From Oscillospiraceae bacterium Zagget12 (GTDB lineage: Bacteria > Bacillota > Clostridia > UBA1381), in assembly GCA_001941225.1 (NCBI GenBank), contig MSHM01000005.1:1-64000 (forward strand): DNA of 64,000 nucleotides, read 5' to 3'. Shown here one piece after another: positions 7,349 to 16,298 of this stretch (the first letter of the stretch is position 1; each line of letters begins with the position of its first letter). The notes under the pieces were generated by a model. It did no database searches, was not told the origin of the DNA, and saw nothing but the letters and a program-made list of their open reading frames with translations. A program made the translations under genes and the position numbers.

Positions 7349-8546
7349 GTGGGAAAGGATTTAAAAGGAAAAGAGTTGGGCGAAGGTTTAACTCAGCTAA
7401 AAGACGGACGCTACGTAGGTCGATACACTAACCGCTACGGTCAAAGAAAAGCCGTCTACGGAAAAACATTAAAGGAGGTTAAGGATAAGTTTAATAAAGC
7501 CAGATATGAGGAGCAGTTTTATCAGGGCGAGGCTAAAGTCGTACATAATAGCATGACGCTGAATGATGTGTTTGAGTTGTGGATAAAGTACAAGGAGGGC
7601 AGGGTTAAAGAATCAACGTTAATGCTTTATTATAGCTATTACACCACCTATATAAAGAATACATTGGGAAACTATAAAATTATCAATATAGATACGCCTC
7701 TTTTAGAAAAATTCTTCTATGATTTAAAAAGGACATTATCCTATAGTACAATAATGACGATAAAGGCGGGTACAATGAGCGGCATATTCAAATTTGCGAT
7801 AAAACATCAAATACGTTTAGATAATCCTATGTTGGGAGTTCAAATAGAAAAAACAGAAAAGGATGTCAAGCGTAAAATAAGTAAATCACAAAATAAATAC
7901 TTAACTAAAGAGCAGATACAGATTTTCTTTGATTTTGTTGAAAGAAAAAATCACAAAAAAGCGCCTTTGTATAAGTTGATGTTATTTACGGGAATGAGGG
8001 CAGGAGAAGCAATCGCCCTGCGCTGGTCGGATGTTGATTTTGACAATAGAGTTATCTCAATTAATAAAACATACGCTCGCTATTGCAAAAATCACCGATT
8101 TTATCAAGTATACAACCAAGCACCAAAAAACGCTAATGTCAATACGTCAAATCCCAATGAACTCGCAATCGATAGCCTTACTGCAAAAACAAAGAAACAG
8201 TAAATATACCGATAATGATTTTGTATTTGTCACTGAAAGAAAAACTCCATTATCAATATCGGATATAAACAATTCCTTAGATTATGTGGTAAAGCAGTTG
8301 AATAGAGAATTAAAAGAAAAATCCGAGCAAGAATCCGTTGCGTATGAACCGTTCGCACACATTGGCTCGCATTACTTTCGGCATACATTTGCCACAATGT
8401 GTTTGGAACAGGGCGTTCCCCCAAAGGTGGTTCAAAAATACTTAGGTCATTCAAATATACAAACTACAATGAATATCTATACACACGTATCGAATGATTT
8501 AAAGTTTGAAGAAATCGAAAAATTGGATAATATCATAGGAGCATAA
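7349..8546 (+). pseudogene. int: Tyrosine recombinase/integrase, one-base frameshift
   Basis: Tn916-type integrase: an N-terminal arm-binding domain (LKDGRYVGRYTNRYGQRK), a SAM-like core-binding domain, and a catalytic domain with TGMRAGE (first Arg), HYFRHTFA (HxxR), LGHS and the nucleophile in MNIYTH. The two ORF pieces join exactly if one A is removed from the A6 run at 8125-8130, giving APKTLMSIRQIP. As read, the frame ends at about 8203 before the HxxR and Tyr residues, so the product would be inactive unless slippage restores the frame or the base is a sequencing error. GTG start follows AAAGGAG. Confidence 0.85.
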
Positions 8547-8757
8547 CACGTACCCGACACGTGCAAAAAAACTCGATAGCTATACCTAACCGAAGTTAGT
8601 GGTTTAAAATTGGTATCAACCTTAAAAACAACCCTCAAAAAATGGCTTACCTATGCGGGTTCCATAATATTTATTGTAAAAAAATAAAAAATATACAATA
8701 CGATTGAAATTTTAATAATTCTATCGTAATAAATTTCTTAAAATTAATAGATTTTTC
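8547..8757. other. Spacer holding the presumed right attachment site
   Basis: Between the integrase stop and the first chromosomal promoter. It contains a CACGT/ACGTG near-palindrome (8551-8569), a short hairpin CTAAC-CGAA-GTTAG (8586-8599) and A+T-rich DNA. No tRNA end is visible and the left copy of any core repeat is outside the window, so the att core cannot be placed. Confidence 0.35.
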
Positions 8758-8787
8758 TTGACTTTTTGTCGATATAGGGTATATATT
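8758..8787 (+). promoter_or_regulatory. Probable promoter of the first MATE gene
   Basis: TTGACT (8758-8763) and TATATT (8782-8787) with 18-bp spacing, about 45 nt upstream of the MATE start codon and past the element's end. Confidence 0.5.
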
Positions 8788-8830
8788 GTATAGTTGGGTT
8801 AAAGATTTCAGAACAGGAGTACAATAAAAT

Positions 8831-10210
8831 ATGGAAAAGAAAACCAATACCAATTCGGGAGAAATTCGCCGTAACAAAATGGGCTATATGCCGATGAATA
8901 AGCTGCTGCTTACAATGTCGGTGCCGCTTATGGTGTCGCTTTTGGTGCAGTCGCTTTATAATATAGTGGACGGCATATTTGTCGCAAGACTGAGCGAGGA
9001 GGCGCTGACCGCCACATCGTTGGTATATCCGATGCAATTTTTAATGATAGCCGTTGGAATAGGAACCAACGTAGGCTTGAACGCGCTTTTGTCACGACGC
9101 GTCGGCGCAAAGAAAACGGACGAGGCGTGCAGAGCGGCGACCACGGGATTAATTCTGAATTTGATTTCAGCCGTCATTTTTTCCGTGATAGGTATTTTCT
9201 TTGCACGCTCTATTGCCGGACTGATGACCGATGACGCCGATTTGCGCGAGCTTTGCACGCAGTATATGAGCATATGCGTTGTATTCTGCTACGGCGTATT
9301 TTTGCAAACCTACGCCCAGCGCCTTTTGCAGGCGGTCGGAGATACCGTGATGAGTATGCTTTCGCTTGTTTCGGGCGCGGTTGTCAATATCATTCTCGAC
9401 CCGATTATGATTTTCGGACTTCTCGGCTGTCCGGCTATGGGAATACGCGGCGCGGCAATAGCGACCGTAATCGGTCAGTTTGTCGGCGCGGCTGTGGGAC
9501 TTGTCTGCAATAGACTCAAAAATCCGGTTATTCACGTTCGATTCTCGGGATACCGTTTTAACGCGTCGGACGTAAAGGATATTTACCGCGTAGGTATGCC
9601 GACTATAATAATGCAGGCGATAGGCAGCGCCATGACGTTCGCCGTAAACGCTGTTCTGATGACCGTTTCCACGACAGCGGTAGCATTCTTCGGCGCCTAC
9701 TACAAGCTGCAAAATTTCCTTATGATGCCGATGAACGGCCTCGGACAAGCGGCAATTCCGATTGTCGGTTACAACTACGGCGCGAAAAACCGCGAACGCA
9801 TAATGCAGGCGTGGAGGTGCGTCATTCCCGCCGGTATTGCTATCGCGCTGCTCGGCACGGCTGTATTTATGATTTTCCCGCGTCAGCTCTTGGGACTGTT
9901 TGCGGCAAGCAGTGAAATGCTTGAAATAGGCGTTCCGGCACTGCGCATAATTTCAGTGACATTCGTTTTTGCCACGTTCACAATCATCACCGGATATTTC
10001 GGCTCCGGACTCGGAAACGGCGTTATCAATATGATTGGCGGCGCGATACGTCAGCTTGTTGTGCTTGTGCCGCTGATATGGCTGTTTATCACATTCTTCG
10101 GTATCTCGCACGCGTGGTACGCGATGCGGATTTCGGAGCTTTTGGCGGCGGCATACAGCTTTATAAGCATCCGCATAGAAATGAAAAGAAAGCTTAAAGG
10201 ATTGAATTAA
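8831..10210 (+). CDS. MATE family multidrug/cation antiporter
   Basis: The 459-residue product is a 12-helix multi-antimicrobial extrusion transporter in two pseudo-repeated halves. The family's N-terminal PLMVSLLVQSLYNIVDGIFVARL pattern is clear, and LGQAAIPIVGYNYGAKN marks the start of the second half. MATE proteins exchange H+ or Na+ for organic cations across the cytoplasmic membrane; the substrate cannot be deduced. AGGAG precedes the ATG. It is followed 56 nt later by a second, different MATE gene, so the pair may be co-transcribed up to the terminator at 11.69 kb. Confidence 0.9.
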   Translation: MEKKTNTNSGEIRRNKMGYMPMNKLLLTMSVPLMVSLLVQSLYNIVDGIFVARLSEEALTATSLVYPMQFLMIAVGIGTNVGLNALLSRRVGAKKTDEACRAATTGLILNLISAVIFSVIGIFFARSIAGLMTDDADLRELCTQYMSICVVFCYGVFLQTYAQRLLQAVGDTVMSMLSLVSGAVVNIILDPIMIFGLLGCPAMGIRGAAIATVIGQFVGAAVGLVCNRLKNPVIHVRFSGYRFNASDVKDIYRVGMPTIIMQAIGSAMTFAVNAVLMTVSTTAVAFFGAYYKLQNFLMMPMNGLGQAAIPIVGYNYGAKNRERIMQAWRCVIPAGIAIALLGTAVFMIFPRQLLGLFAASSEMLEIGVPALRIISVTFVFATFTIITGYFGSGLGNGVINMIGGAIRQLVVLVPLIWLFITFFGISHAWYAMRISELLAAAYSFISIRIEMKRKLKGLN

Positions 10211-10266
10211 ACGATACATAACACTTTTGAAATATAGAAAAATTTAAAAATCGCAGGTGTAATAAA

Positions 10267-11677
10267 ATGTTAAGAGGAAAATCAATTATAAGCGACTTTA
10301 CAAAGGGCAATATTCCGAAACAATTATTTGTCTTTATGATACCGTTTATGGCATCGAACGTGCTCCAGGTGCTGTATTCGGCTGTCGATATGATTATAGT
10401 CGGAAGATTTGTGGGAACCAACGGACTTTCGGCGGTGTCCGTCAGCAGTCAGGTACTGAATTTTTGCACTATGATTTGCACGGGACTTTGCACGGGCGGA
10501 CAGGTGCTGATTGCTCAAATGCTCGGAGCGCAAAAAAAAGGACGCTTTGAACAAGGTTATAGGCACATTATTTCTGTTTGTGATGTCGTTGGCGGCTCTT
10601 ATGGCTGTAGTGCTGTTCTTTGCGCGCAGCCGGTTTTGCACTCTCCTCAATATACCGCCGGAGGCGTTTGATATGGCGGTGGATTATTTGGGCATATGCG
10701 CCGTCGGTTTGATTTTCAGTTTTGGGTATAATATGGTGTCGGCTGTCCTCAGAGGTCTTGGCGACTCCAAACGCCCGTTTATGTTTATTACGATTGCGTC
10801 CGTTTTAAATCTGATTTTGGATATACTCTTTACCGGTTGTATGGGAATGGGAGTTTCCGGCGCCGCCGCCGCAACAATGCTCGGTCAAGCCGTTTCGTTC
10901 CTGTTCTCGCTATACTATTTATACGGTCACAAGAGATTGCTCGGATTTGAATTCAACGTGAAAAAATGGCGGATAGTTCCGGAATATTTAAAAATGATTG
11001 CGGCACAGGGATTGCCGCTTGCCGTTTCGTCGGGAATGATTTACTTTTCGATGTTCTTTGTAAACAGCCTTATAAACGGCGTCGGGGTTGTTGCGTCGGC
11101 TACTTTCGGAGTCGGACTTAAAATTGACGACCTGTGCAATAAGGTGTCAATAGGTATTCGTTTTGCCGCCGCGCCGATGATTGCGCAGAATTACGCGGCA
11201 AAGGATATAAAGCGGACAAAGCAGATTACATACTGGGCGTTTGTTTGCGGAATTGTTTTTCATCTATGCTTTATGGCGCTGTACTTGTCCGCCGGTAAGT
11301 ATTTGTTCAGACTGTTCACCGACGACGCGGAGGTTTTATCCTTAGCGCCCGTGTTCATCACAAATATTATTTGGACATTTCTGCCGCTGGCTTTTATGCG
11401 CGGAACAAACGCCTTTGTGCAGGGTATCGGAAACGCGCGGCTGAGCCTGATTTTCAGCTTGATTGACGGCGTTCTGTTCCGTATCGGACTCAGCTTTCTG
11501 TTCGGCAGTGTAATGGGTATGGGATTTAGCGGCTATGTTTTGGGATACGCACTCGCGCCCTGCGGAGCCGCCGTTCCGGGAATGATATACTTCTTTTCCG
11601 GCGTGTGGAAACGGCGCGAAAGCCTGGTTGACAAGCTGCAAAAAAATATGAAAAAAAGACATTCCGCCGTTCGGTAA
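10267..11677 (+). pseudogene. Second MATE transporter, frameshifted in an A8 run
   Basis: The first piece gives a MATE N-terminus (NVLQVLYSAVDMIIVGRFVG) and the second the rest of a 12-helix transporter. They join as LGAQKKDALNKVIGTLFLF if one A is removed from the eight As at 10532-10539. As read, translation leaves the family after about 92 residues and stops at 10671. Homopolymer slippage, phase variation or a base-calling error could each explain it. The remainder of the gene is intact and under no obvious decay, suggesting the lesion is recent, reversible or artefactual. Confidence 0.85.
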
Positions 11678-11696
11678 AAACGCGGAATGTCTTTTT
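11658..11696 (+). terminator. Terminator after the MATE pair
   Basis: Perfect 10-bp stem GACATTCCGC/GCGGAATGTC (11658-11667/11682-11691) followed by TTTTT; the left arm overlaps the end of the MATE coding region. Confidence 0.9.
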
Positions 11697-11746
11697 AAAT
11701 TGTTATCCGAAATTTATTTCACAGGGAGAATTTGCGCAAAGCCGCA

Positions 11747-12919
11747 TTATTTGTATGCCTTTTCAAAAACGAGCGCGCAGTCCTCATCGGTCATTTCACA
11801 CGGGTTTGCGAGGAACAGACCGCCCTGCATACTTCTCGCGCCCTTTGCAAGCGTCATACACTCCGACTTATCAATGCCGAAATCGCTCATTTTAAGATCG
11901 GCAACGCCGCACGCCTTTTGTAGGTTTATAAGCGCGGTTATGAAATCCTCCGCTTTATCCGCGTCGGATATGCCCATTGCTTTTGCCATTTTGATGAATT
12001 GCTCATCGCAAGCGTGTTTTTCTATGAAAAATCTCGCGAACTCAACCGAAATCATTATCAGTCCCGCACCGTGCGGCAGATTGTGGTGATGCGCGCTCAT
12101 AGAATGTTCCATACTGTGCTGCGCCGTGGTTGAGGTAAGCTGCATCGTGATGCCCGCCATCGTGCTGCCGTATGCCACGCGCTCACGCGCCTCGATGTCG
12201 TTTCCGTCAGCTACAGCGCGCGGAAGATATTTCGCGATATTTTCAATCGCGGATAAGGCTATAGCCTCGCTCAAAACATTCACGCCGTTTGACATCATAA
12301 CCTCGGTATTGTGAAACAGCGCGTCAAAGCCCTGATATGCCGTATACTTCGGAGGCACTGTTTTCATAAGCTCCGGATCTACGATGGCAAGAACAGGAGT
12401 AAGACAAGGATCGCCAAAGCCTATTTTTTCTTTTGTTTCCAAGTTGGAAATAACGCCCCAGCAGTTTATCTCGGAACCCGTTCCCGATGTGGTTGTGATT
12501 GTGACAATGGGAAGTCCTTTGTTTGCAAGCGGTTTTGCGCCGCCCGTGCCGCCGAATACGTAGTCCCATAAATCGCCCTCGTTCGTTGCCATGGCGGATA
12601 TTGCGACCGCGCTGTCAAGCACTGCGCCGCCGCCCAATGCGACTATAAAATCGCAGCCGTTTTCCTTTGCGAACGCCGCGCCCTCCATAATCGCCTCTTT
12701 TAAAGGGTTTTCCATAATTCCCGACCACACGGCATAATCCGCGCCCGCAGCTTTAAGCTGCTCCTCTGTGCGGTCAAGATAGCCGTTTGCCTTTGTCGAT
12801 TTTCCGTTCGAGGTCAAAAGCATCGCTTTCTTTCCGGGCAGCGCCTGCTTTCCCAGCTCATTCAATGCACCGCTCCCGAATACAATGTTTGTTGGGTTGT
12901 CGAAGTTGAATTTAATCAT
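11747..12919 (-). CDS. Iron-containing alcohol dehydrogenase (butanol dehydrogenase-like)
   Basis: The 390-residue product is a group III Fe-dependent alcohol dehydrogenase that reduces aldehydes with NAD(P)H. It shows the GGGAVLDSA nucleotide-binding loop, the TSGTGSE motif, and the metal ligands in YQGFDALFHNTE, HSMEHSMSAHH and NLPHGAG. Length fits the YqhD/BdhA branch. It lies convergent to the MATE genes and has its own promoter about 130 nt upstream. A fermentative role in disposing of reducing equivalents is likely; the natural aldehyde is unknown. Confidence 0.88.
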   Translation of the reverse strand: MIKFNFDNPTNIVFGSGALNELGKQALPGKKAMLLTSNGKSTKANGYLDRTEEQLKAAGADYAVWSGIMENPLKEAIMEGAAFAKENGCDFIVALGGGAVLDSAVAISAMATNEGDLWDYVFGGTGGAKPLANKGLPIVTITTTSGTGSEINCWGVISNLETKEKIGFGDPCLTPVLAIVDPELMKTVPPKYTAYQGFDALFHNTEVMMSNGVNVLSEAIALSAIENIAKYLPRAVADGNDIEARERVAYGSTMAGITMQLTSTTAQHSMEHSMSAHHHNLPHGAGLIMISVEFARFFIEKHACDEQFIKMAKAMGISDADKAEDFITALINLQKACGVADLKMSDFGIDKSECMTLAKGARSMQGGLFLANPCEMTDEDCALVFEKAYK

Positions 12920-13052
12920 TTTATCTCACCTTTCTTTATTTTTTTATTAAAGTCAATTACTGCTCATAAAGCACCGGTAAACCGTCCGTTAGATTGTTTT
13001 ACCGTAATATCGTATTGACGGCTTTTCGGCAACAGGTATTCTTTATATTATT

Positions 13053-13081
13053 AGTATAATTCAAAAATATGATAATGTCAA
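13053..13081 (-). promoter_or_regulatory. Promoter of the alcohol dehydrogenase gene
   Basis: On the minus strand TTGACA (13076-13081), a 17-bp spacer and TATACT (13053-13058). It leaves a 5' leader of about 125 nt that contains a CGGTAAA/TTTACCG inverted repeat. Confidence 0.7.
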
Positions 13082-13116
13082 ATGCCTATATACTATATAT
13101 AATTATGCAATTTGGT

Positions 13117-13185
13117 TATAATACGCAGATGTCCCCGCCTCTATAGGCGGCGGAGCTAACAAGTCCATTATTAAGGAAGTCTGCA
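13117..13185 (+). ncRNA. Possible short structured transcript or leader upstream of the M50-scp operon
   Basis: In the 361-bp gap 12920-13280 a TATAAT at 13117-13122 precedes a G+C-rich island in otherwise A+T-rich DNA. CCGCCT/AGGCGG (13135-13140/13145-13150) is a perfect hairpin, and GCAGA and TCTGC about 50 nt apart could close an outer stem. A -35 element is poor. It could be an operon leader, a small RNA or just a protein-binding palindrome; I recognise no known RNA family. Confidence 0.3.
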
Positions 13186-13280
13186 TTTTGTTGAGGCTTT
13201 AATAATTTTGCTAAAATTCGCTTTACTTTTTCATCAAAAAATTATATAATATAAATATCTATATACAAGGAGAAAAAATT

Positions 13281-13934
13281 ATGTTCAATAATTTAATCAG
13301 CATATTGATAAATGTGCCCATAACGCTTATCGCACTCACGGGACACGAATTTGCGCACGGCTGGGTATCGTCAAAGCTGGGCGACCCCACGCCGGAAAGA
13401 GAGGGCAGACTTACGCTTAACCCATTGGCACACCTTGATTTGGTGGGAACGCTGCTTATGATACTTACCGGATTCGGTTGGGCAAAGCCCGTAATGGTAG
13501 ACCCGAGGTATTATAAAAACACAAAGAAGGGTATGGCGCTCACTGCGGCGGCGGGACCATTGGCAAATCTCATTATGGCGTTTTTGGCGATGCTGATTTA
13601 TGCCGTAATACTTGTTGTTTGCGTGAAACTGAATATCGAATCAAAGGCGGTGGACGCCATAGGCTATTTCGCGCAGATGCTTGCTGTGCGTAACCTATGC
13701 TTTATGGTGTTTAATATTATTCCCATACCGCCGCTTGACGGCGCTAAGGTTTTGGGAATGTTTCTGCCTAACAGAGCGTATTACACAATGCTCAAATATG
13801 AGAGATATTCAATGCTGCTTATAATGGTGCTTTCGCTTACCGGCGTGTTCAGCGGAATAATCGGCACCGGCGTGAATGTGGTGATGTCGGGCATAATCAA
13901 GCTTTTAAACGCGGCGATAAAATTGATATTGTAG
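13281..13934 (+). CDS. Site-2 protease family M50 membrane zinc peptidase
   Basis: A 217-residue multi-pass protein with the zinc motif HEFAH (about residues 23-27) in the first membrane segment and the third ligand region NIIPIPPLDGAKVL near residue 147, typical of the YwhC-like branch of site-2 proteases. These cut membrane-embedded substrates, often regulators. It heads a compact operon with scpA and scpB 9 nt downstream, a neighbourhood common in Clostridia. Start ATG has AAGGAG. Confidence 0.88.
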   Translation: MFNNLISILINVPITLIALTGHEFAHGWVSSKLGDPTPEREGRLTLNPLAHLDLVGTLLMILTGFGWAKPVMVDPRYYKNTKKGMALTAAAGPLANLIMAFLAMLIYAVILVVCVKLNIESKAVDAIGYFAQMLAVRNLCFMVFNIIPIPPLDGAKVLGMFLPNRAYYTMLKYERYSMLLIMVLSLTGVFSGIIGTGVNVVMSGIIKLLNAAIKLIL

Positions 13935-13943
13935 GGGGAAATA

Positions 13944-14672
13944 ATGGATAAAATATTATATAAGCTTGACACCTTTGAGGGACCGTTGGACTTGCTTTTG
14001 ACGCTTATACAGAAAAACAAGGTCAGCATTTACGATATACCTATTTTTGAAATAACCGAGCAGTATCTTGAGGCGATAGAAGGCATAGAGGAGGCTAACC
14101 TCGACAATACAAGCGAGTTTCTTGTGATGGCGTCGCAGCTACTCTATATCAAGTCCAAAATGCTCCTGCCCAAAGCCGAGGAGGAGGAAGAGGAGGACCC
14201 GAGAGAGGAGCTTGCCGCAAGGCTTATTGAATATCAGCGTTTCAAGGAGGCGTCAAAGGAGCTTAGAAAGAGCGAATTTACGACAAAATATATGGTGTTC
14301 AGAGAAACGGAAAAGATTAATTTTCCGGTACCCGAGTATAATATAAGCCATGAGCCGAAAGAGCTTGCAGATGCGTTTAACAGTATATTTCAGCGCCGCT
14401 TGAGAAACGCAAAACCCGAAAAAAGAGCCTTTTCGCAGATTGTCGGCAGGGAAAAGGTTTCGGTTGACGATATGGTTGAAAAAATATGCAAGGCGCTCAA
14501 AAAAAACAGACGTCTGCGCTTTGAAACACTGTTTAAGGCGGAGGACAGCAAGCCGGAAATGATAGCAACCTTTTTGGCGGTGCTGGAAATGATAAAGCTC
14601 AATAAGCTGTATGCCGATTACGATGAAAACACAAGGGATTTTATTCTGACAACGGAGAAAATAAATGGATAA
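13944..14672 (+). CDS. scpA: Segregation and condensation protein A (kleisin)
   Basis: ScpA is the kleisin that bridges SMC heads with ScpB to form bacterial condensin. The N-terminal signature LDTFEGPLDLLLTLIQKNKVSIYDIPI and the following QYLEAIEG, LVMASQLLYIKSKMLLP are present, with a normal 242-residue length and the C-terminal winged-helix region. The start follows the M50 gene closely with a GGGGG site, and its end overlaps scpB by 8 nt. Confidence 0.95.
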   Translation: MDKILYKLDTFEGPLDLLLTLIQKNKVSIYDIPIFEITEQYLEAIEGIEEANLDNTSEFLVMASQLLYIKSKMLLPKAEEEEEEDPREELAARLIEYQRFKEASKELRKSEFTTKYMVFRETEKINFPVPEYNISHEPKELADAFNSIFQRRLRNAKPEKRAFSQIVGREKVSVDDMVEKICKALKKNRRLRFETLFKAEDSKPEMIATFLAVLEMIKLNKLYADYDENTRDFILTTEKING

Positions 14673-15240
14673 TATAAAATATGCGATAGAGGGAATACTG
14701 TTCGCGGCGGGAGAGCCTGTTAAGGCGTCCAAGCTTGCGGTGGTACTTGATACTGATATAGAAAAAATAAACGCGGCTGTGGACGAGCTTAAAGCGGAAT
14801 ATAATGAACAGCATAGGGGATTTAACATAATAGATATAATGGAGGGTTATCAAATTTGCTCAAGACCCGAATATTATACATACATACAGGAAATATTAGG
14901 AGAGCAGAGAAAACAGCCGCTTTCAAACGCGGCAATGGAGGCGCTTGCGATAATCGCCTACAAGCAGCCGATTACGCGCGGACAGATTGAGCATATCAGG
15001 GGCGTAAACAGCGACGGCTGCGTGAACCGCCTGTATGAGCGCGGACTTATCGAGGAAAAGGGCAGATTGGACGCGCCCGGCAGACCGATACTGTATGTTA
15101 CGACGGAGAATTTTCTGCGTTGTTTCGGTCTTACAAATCCAAAGGACTTGCCGCCGCTTGACCTAAGCAGCCTTAACCTTGAAACGGCGCAGGGCGAGCA
15201 GCTTGAAATAAGTAATCCGGAGGATCGGGAGGAGGAGTAA
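14665..15240 (+). CDS. scpB: Segregation and condensation protein B
   Basis: The 191-residue product has the ScpB tandem winged-helix pattern: IEGILFAAGEPV at the N-terminus, then NAAMEALAIIAYKQPITRGQIEHIRGVNSD and the GRPILYVTTENFLRCFGL segment. ScpB dimers bind ScpA in the SMC-ScpAB complex. Overlap with scpA indicates translational coupling. The C-terminus is a short acidic tail. Confidence 0.95.
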   Translation: MDNIKYAIEGILFAAGEPVKASKLAVVLDTDIEKINAAVDELKAEYNEQHRGFNIIDIMEGYQICSRPEYYTYIQEILGEQRKQPLSNAAMEALAIIAYKQPITRGQIEHIRGVNSDGCVNRLYERGLIEEKGRLDAPGRPILYVTTENFLRCFGLTNPKDLPPLDLSSLNLETAQGEQLEISNPEDREEE

Positions 15241-15241
15241 T

Positions 15242-15874
15242 ATGACAGCTTTATATATCGCGCTAATCGTGATAGCCGTTATAATGATACTTCTGCTTAT
15301 TCCCGCGGACTGCGTGATAGATGTTTCCTATAGGGACGGAGAAAACCAAAACAGTGTGATTATAAAATACGCTTTTTTGAAATTCAGAGTTATTCCGGCA
15401 GTCAAGGACGAAGAAAAGATAGAGGAAAAAGAGGAAAAGAAAAAAGATAATAAGGACAAGCAGGATAAAAAGGGGAATAATATATTCGGACTTATAAAAA
15501 CAGTCCAAGCAATTTTTACCGAGATAAAACAGGATATATCAAAATTATTGAAATATATGATAAGCCGCGGAGTGAGAATAAAGGAGCTTAATATATCCTC
15601 GAAGTTCGGCACGGGCGACCCGATGTATACGGGAATGGCAACAGGCGCGGCGAACGCGTTTGTGTATAACGCCGTTTCGTGGGCGGATAACAATATGCGG
15701 CTTGATAAATGGAATGTGTCGCTTGAGCCTGATTTTGACAACGCCGGTTTGGCGGCGGGAGTGTACTGCAAAATAAGGACAAGGTGTATATATATTTTAA
15801 AAATAGGAGTAATGGCGGCTTTGCCGCTGCTTAAAATACTAAAAATAAACAGGAGGATAAAAAGAGATGTCTGA
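15242..15874 (+). CDS. DUF2953 membrane protein
   Basis: A 210-residue product with an N-terminal membrane segment (about 3-21), a long highly charged Lys/Glu stretch (about 60-85) and a conserved C-terminal region (FGTGDPMYTGMATGAANAFVY) typical of DUF2953 proteins. The family is found next to ytfJ/gerW in endospore formers, and a forespore or spore-envelope role is inferred from that context only. It overlaps ytfJ by 8 nt. Confidence 0.8.
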   Translation: MTALYIALIVIAVIMILLLIPADCVIDVSYRDGENQNSVIIKYAFLKFRVIPAVKDEEKIEEKEEKKKDNKDKQDKKGNNIFGLIKTVQAIFTEIKQDISKLLKYMISRGVRIKELNISSKFGTGDPMYTGMATGAANAFVYNAVSWADNNMRLDKWNVSLEPDFDNAGLAAGVYCKIRTRCIYILKIGVMAALPLLKILKINRRIKRDV

Positions 15875-16298
15875 CAATAAAGTAGCTGAAATGCTTTCCG
15901 AGGTTTCGGGTAAGTTCAAGGGAATGATTGACGCAAATTCTGTTGTTGGCGAACCGATAACGGCGGGTGACGGAACAATAATTGTTCCCATATCCAAGGT
16001 TTCTTTCGGTTTCGGCGGCGGCGGAAGTGAGTTTGAGGGAAAGAACACCACCGATACGCGCTTTGGCGGCGGTATGGGCGGCGGCGCGTCCGTAAAGGCG
16101 GAGGCGTTTTTGGTAATCAATAACGGGAATGTGCGCCTTATATCAATGGGCGGCGAAACATCTCCGCTTGATAAAATCGTTGACCTTATGCCCGGAATAA
16201 TAGATAAGGTAAACGGATTTATCGCAAGCAGGAGCGAGAAAAAAGCAAATAAAGAGGAGCCGTCGGGCGAAAAGGAACCGGAAGATGATAACAACTAA
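15867..16298 (+). CDS. ytfJ: GerW family sporulation protein YtfJ
   Basis: The 143-residue product has the family core VVGEPITAGDGTIIVPISKVSFGFGGGGSEF and a glycine-rich middle. In Bacillus YtfJ/GerW is a spore protein needed for full germination response. Here it lies between DUF2953 and a radical SAM gene; start overlap and AGGAGG give a clear start. Its presence supports a spore-forming organism. Confidence 0.92.
   Translation: MSDNKVAEMLSEVSGKFKGMIDANSVVGEPITAGDGTIIVPISKVSFGFGGGGSEFEGKNTTDTRFGGGMGGGASVKAEAFLVINNGNVRLISMGGETSPLDKIVDLMPGIIDKVNGFIASRSEKKANKEEPSGEKEPEDDNN

Larger units (their letters stand above)
1..8600. mobile_element. Right end of an integrated element (prophage- or ICE-like)
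   Basis: A run of closely packed, same-strand, mostly short ORFs ends with an excisionase-type gene and a tyrosine integrase at about 8.55 kb; beyond it ordinary chromosomal genes begin. The stretch is visibly richer in A+T than the DNA to its right and uses many TTG/GTG starts. Cargo includes ThyX, a GMP-kinase-like protein, a papain-like peptidase and an SH3b-3D lipoprotein. No capsid, terminase, relaxase or conjugation gene is visible here, so prophage and conjugative element cannot be told apart. The left end lies outside the window. The exact right attachment site was not identified; it should lie between the integrase stop and the MATE promoter. Confidence 0.75.

Noticed and set aside
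8586-8599. Terminator hairpin after the integrase
   Set aside because: The five-base stem CTAAC/GTTAG lacks a T tract, so termination is not supported.
9167-9748. 193-aa minus-strand ORF inside the MATE gene
   Set aside because: His/Arg-rich antisense shadow of a clear MATE coding sequence.
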